This document shows, piece after piece, positions 6,229 to 7,125 of a stretch of 7,125 nt of DNA. Position numbers and translations under genes: made by a program. The notes beneath the pieces were generated by a model. That model saw only the letters and a list, made by a program, of their open reading frames with translations, was not told the origin of the DNA and searched no databases. How positions within the stretch are numbered: the first letter of the stretch is position 1; each line of letters opens with the position of its first letter. Source of the stretch: Cyanobacteriota bacterium (lineage in GTDB: Bacteria; Cyanobacteriota; Cyanobacteriia; Leptolyngbyales; Leptolyngbyaceae); the NCBI GenBank assembly GCA_027482985.1, contig JAIXVO010000800.1, positions 1 through 7,125 of the forward strand. The letters are read 5' to 3'.

Positions 6229-6882
6229 TTAATCGACCTCAAAGGCAGGCAGCAGTTTGACCATCCGGTGAATGCCGCCGGAGCGGGTCATTTGCTCAAA
6301 GCGATCGCTGGTTTTGCTGCATTCTCGCTCGTAGCCGTGTTTTTCCAGTAAGCGCAGGGCGGGCGTGTTGGTGTAGCTGACATCGGCACAAATGGCCTCA
6401 CAGTCCAGGGCGATCGCCTCGGCTTCAGCCGTCTCCAGCAGGTAGGAGGCAATACCGCGCCGCCGAAATTCGGGCAACACGCTCACCCCCAGAATGTAGT
6501 AATCTGCCGGGTCTACATCCTGCTTAATCCGACTCAAATCCGCCACATTCACCAGAATCTTGGGCAACTTGCGCAGGGGCATCAACCGCGCCATCACAAA
6601 GTGGACTTTCTCATCCACCTGCCGCTTCAAGTCGCCGGGATAGCCGATCATCAACCCCGCCGCCTGCCCATCCACTTCCACAATCTGTGTATGCTCGTAG
6701 CTAAAGGCATGGTGCGGAAAAGTGAAGGCTTGTTCCAGAATCACCTGCGCCTGTTCCGCCGGAGAAGCCAAAATGTAGCTGAATAACGCTGGTCCCGCTT
6801 CAAACAAACGGGCGGCGGCCCACGCCGATTCGGTCGCCACAGCCTGACGCAGAGTTAAATTTTGACTGGATTGAAACACCAT
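6229..6882 (-). CDS. GNAT-family N-acetyltransferase
   Basis: This 217-residue cytoplasmic protein has the GNAT fold and should transfer an acetyl group from acetyl-CoA to an amine. The acetyl-CoA-binding motif A is clear: the strand ILGVSVLP (130-137) followed by F-R140-R-R-G143-I-A145, the R/Q-x-x-G-x-G/A pyrophosphate loop. The motif B region follows with DVSYTNTPALRLLEKHGY (167-184), the usual N-x-x-A-x-x-L-Y/L-E-K-x-G-F/Y pattern. The N-terminal 120 residues are less conserved and should shape the substrate site; they do not tell me the substrate. The start is ATG at 6882. No good Shine-Dalgarno site is visible and the next codon is GTG, so the start is moderately sure. The gene is convergent with the serine hydrolase, with 9 bp between stops, so there is no room for separate terminators between them. 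Confidence 0.9.
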   Translation of the reverse strand: MVFQSSQNLTLRQAVATESAWAAARLFEAGPALFSYILASPAEQAQVILEQAFTFPHHAFSYEHTQIVEVDGQAAGLMIGYPGDLKRQVDEKVHFVMARLMPLRKLPKILVNVADLSRIKQDVDPADYYILGVSVLPEFRRRGIASYLLETAEAEAIALDCEAICADVSYTNTPALRLLEKHGYERECSKTSDRFEQMTRSGGIHRMVKLLPAFEVD

Positions 6883-7051
6883 GCCGACAGAAGCCCACGC
6901 TCAGATGAGGAACTGAATCAAGTCTAAAGGGTTTCCCGGCCCTTCTAGGGAGATGAATCCTGGAAATTTCCCAAAAACCTGGCGATTGCCCGTCAATCCT
7001 CCCTCAATTTAAGGCATCATGGGTGAGTAGCGCAGTCGTCATTAAGTGGAA
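6883..7051. other. divergent intergenic region (acetyltransferase / metallopeptidase)
   Basis: This 169-bp stretch should carry promoters for both flanking genes. A poor candidate on the plus strand is TTGCCC (6986-6991), a 16-bp spacer and TTTAAG (7008-7013), each four of six to consensus. A small hairpin is possible at 6927-6944 (AAGGG against CCCTT, 8-nt loop). Nothing stronger is visible. Confidence 0.35.
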
Positions 7052-7125
7052 ATGTCGCCAGACTACACGGTTCGAGAAAGTACTAAAGCCAAACACGTCT
7101 CCCTGAAAATGTCGATTACGGGAGA
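7052..7125 (+). CDS. start of a YgjP-like (M48-type) metallopeptidase, truncated by window edge
   Basis: The last 74 bp encode 24 codons beginning MSPDYTVRESTKAKHVSL and continuing open to the edge. The pattern 'Y-T-V/I-R-x-S-x-x-A-K-x-V-S-L/F-K' is how I remember the N-terminal strand of YgjP-like M48 metallopeptidases (the DUF45 family) in cyanobacteria. The zinc-binding HExxH would be well outside the window, so the family call rests on these residues only. An in-frame stop (7043-7045) limits the start to GTG at 7046 or ATG at 7052; ATG is preferred. It is divergent from the acetyltransferase. Confidence 0.5.
   Translation, partial: MSPDYTVRESTKAKHVSLKMSITG

Larger units (their letters stand above)
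1960..6417. repeat. dispersed HIP1-core octamers across the window
   Basis: Besides the cluster at 4509-5156, GCGATCGC occurs at 1960, 2390, 2693, 3045, 3100, 3768, 5885, 6301 and 6410, making 15 in all; the copy at 6409-6418 is the full GGCGATCGCC. All lie within coding sequence. None is found in 1-1959 or after 6418. High density of this octamer is a hallmark of many cyanobacterial genomes. Confidence 0.85.

Noticed and set aside
1..7125. A new defence, mobile or biosynthetic gene system
   Set aside because: No transposase, integrase, nuclease, reverse transcriptase, toxin-antitoxin pair, CRISPR repeat or att-like direct repeat was seen. The genes are unrelated housekeeping functions on alternating strands.

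Overview
The window looks like ordinary chromosomal DNA from a cyanobacterium. Two things point there. First, the palindrome GCGATCGC (the core of HIP1, the repeat typical of many cyanobacterial genomes) occurs 15 times by my count, against roughly 0.1 expected by chance in 7.1 kb. Second, pantothenate synthetase and cytidylate kinase are fused into one protein, an arrangement characteristic of cyanobacteria. The base composition is moderately GC-rich. I would guess a filamentous, Leptolyngbya-like lineage, but that is only a guess. There is no sign of a mobile element, phage, CRISPR array, tRNA or rRNA.

Layout. Positions 1-1467 (minus strand) hold a two-gene unit: a two-transmembrane potassium channel with a cytoplasmic RCK region (397-1467), followed 17 bp downstream by a truncated gene (1-379) that resembles the N-terminus of cyanobacterial DUF815 ATPases. 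Positions 1468-1815 are a 348-bp non-coding gap with several inverted repeats. Positions 1816-3459 (minus) are the panC/cmk fusion. A divergent gap (3460-3613) separates it from two plus-strand genes: a ferritin-like diiron protein (3614-4405) and a membrane-anchored serine hydrolase of the class A beta-lactamase/DD-peptidase fold (4483-6219). The hydrolase carries a very long Arg/Pro/Ser-rich cytoplasmic arm. A GNAT acetyltransferase (6229-6882, minus) converges on it with only 9 bp between the stop codons. At the right edge, 7052-7125 (plus) is the start of a gene resembling YgjP-like M48 metallopeptidases.

How the genes relate. The channel and the downstream ATPase-like gene are probably cotranscribed. 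The other genes look like unrelated housekeeping functions: coenzyme A precursor and CTP-pool synthesis, diiron chemistry, envelope work and acetylation. I see no evidence of a new multi-gene defence or biosynthetic system. The points most worth a second look lie inside single proteins: the GVGFGE selectivity filter and mixed RCK ligand sites of the channel; the apparent loss of the class A deacylation glutamate in the serine hydrolase; its HIP1-studded cytoplasmic arm; an insertion in the cytidylate kinase domain; and a compact, cysteine-free diiron protein of unknown substrate.
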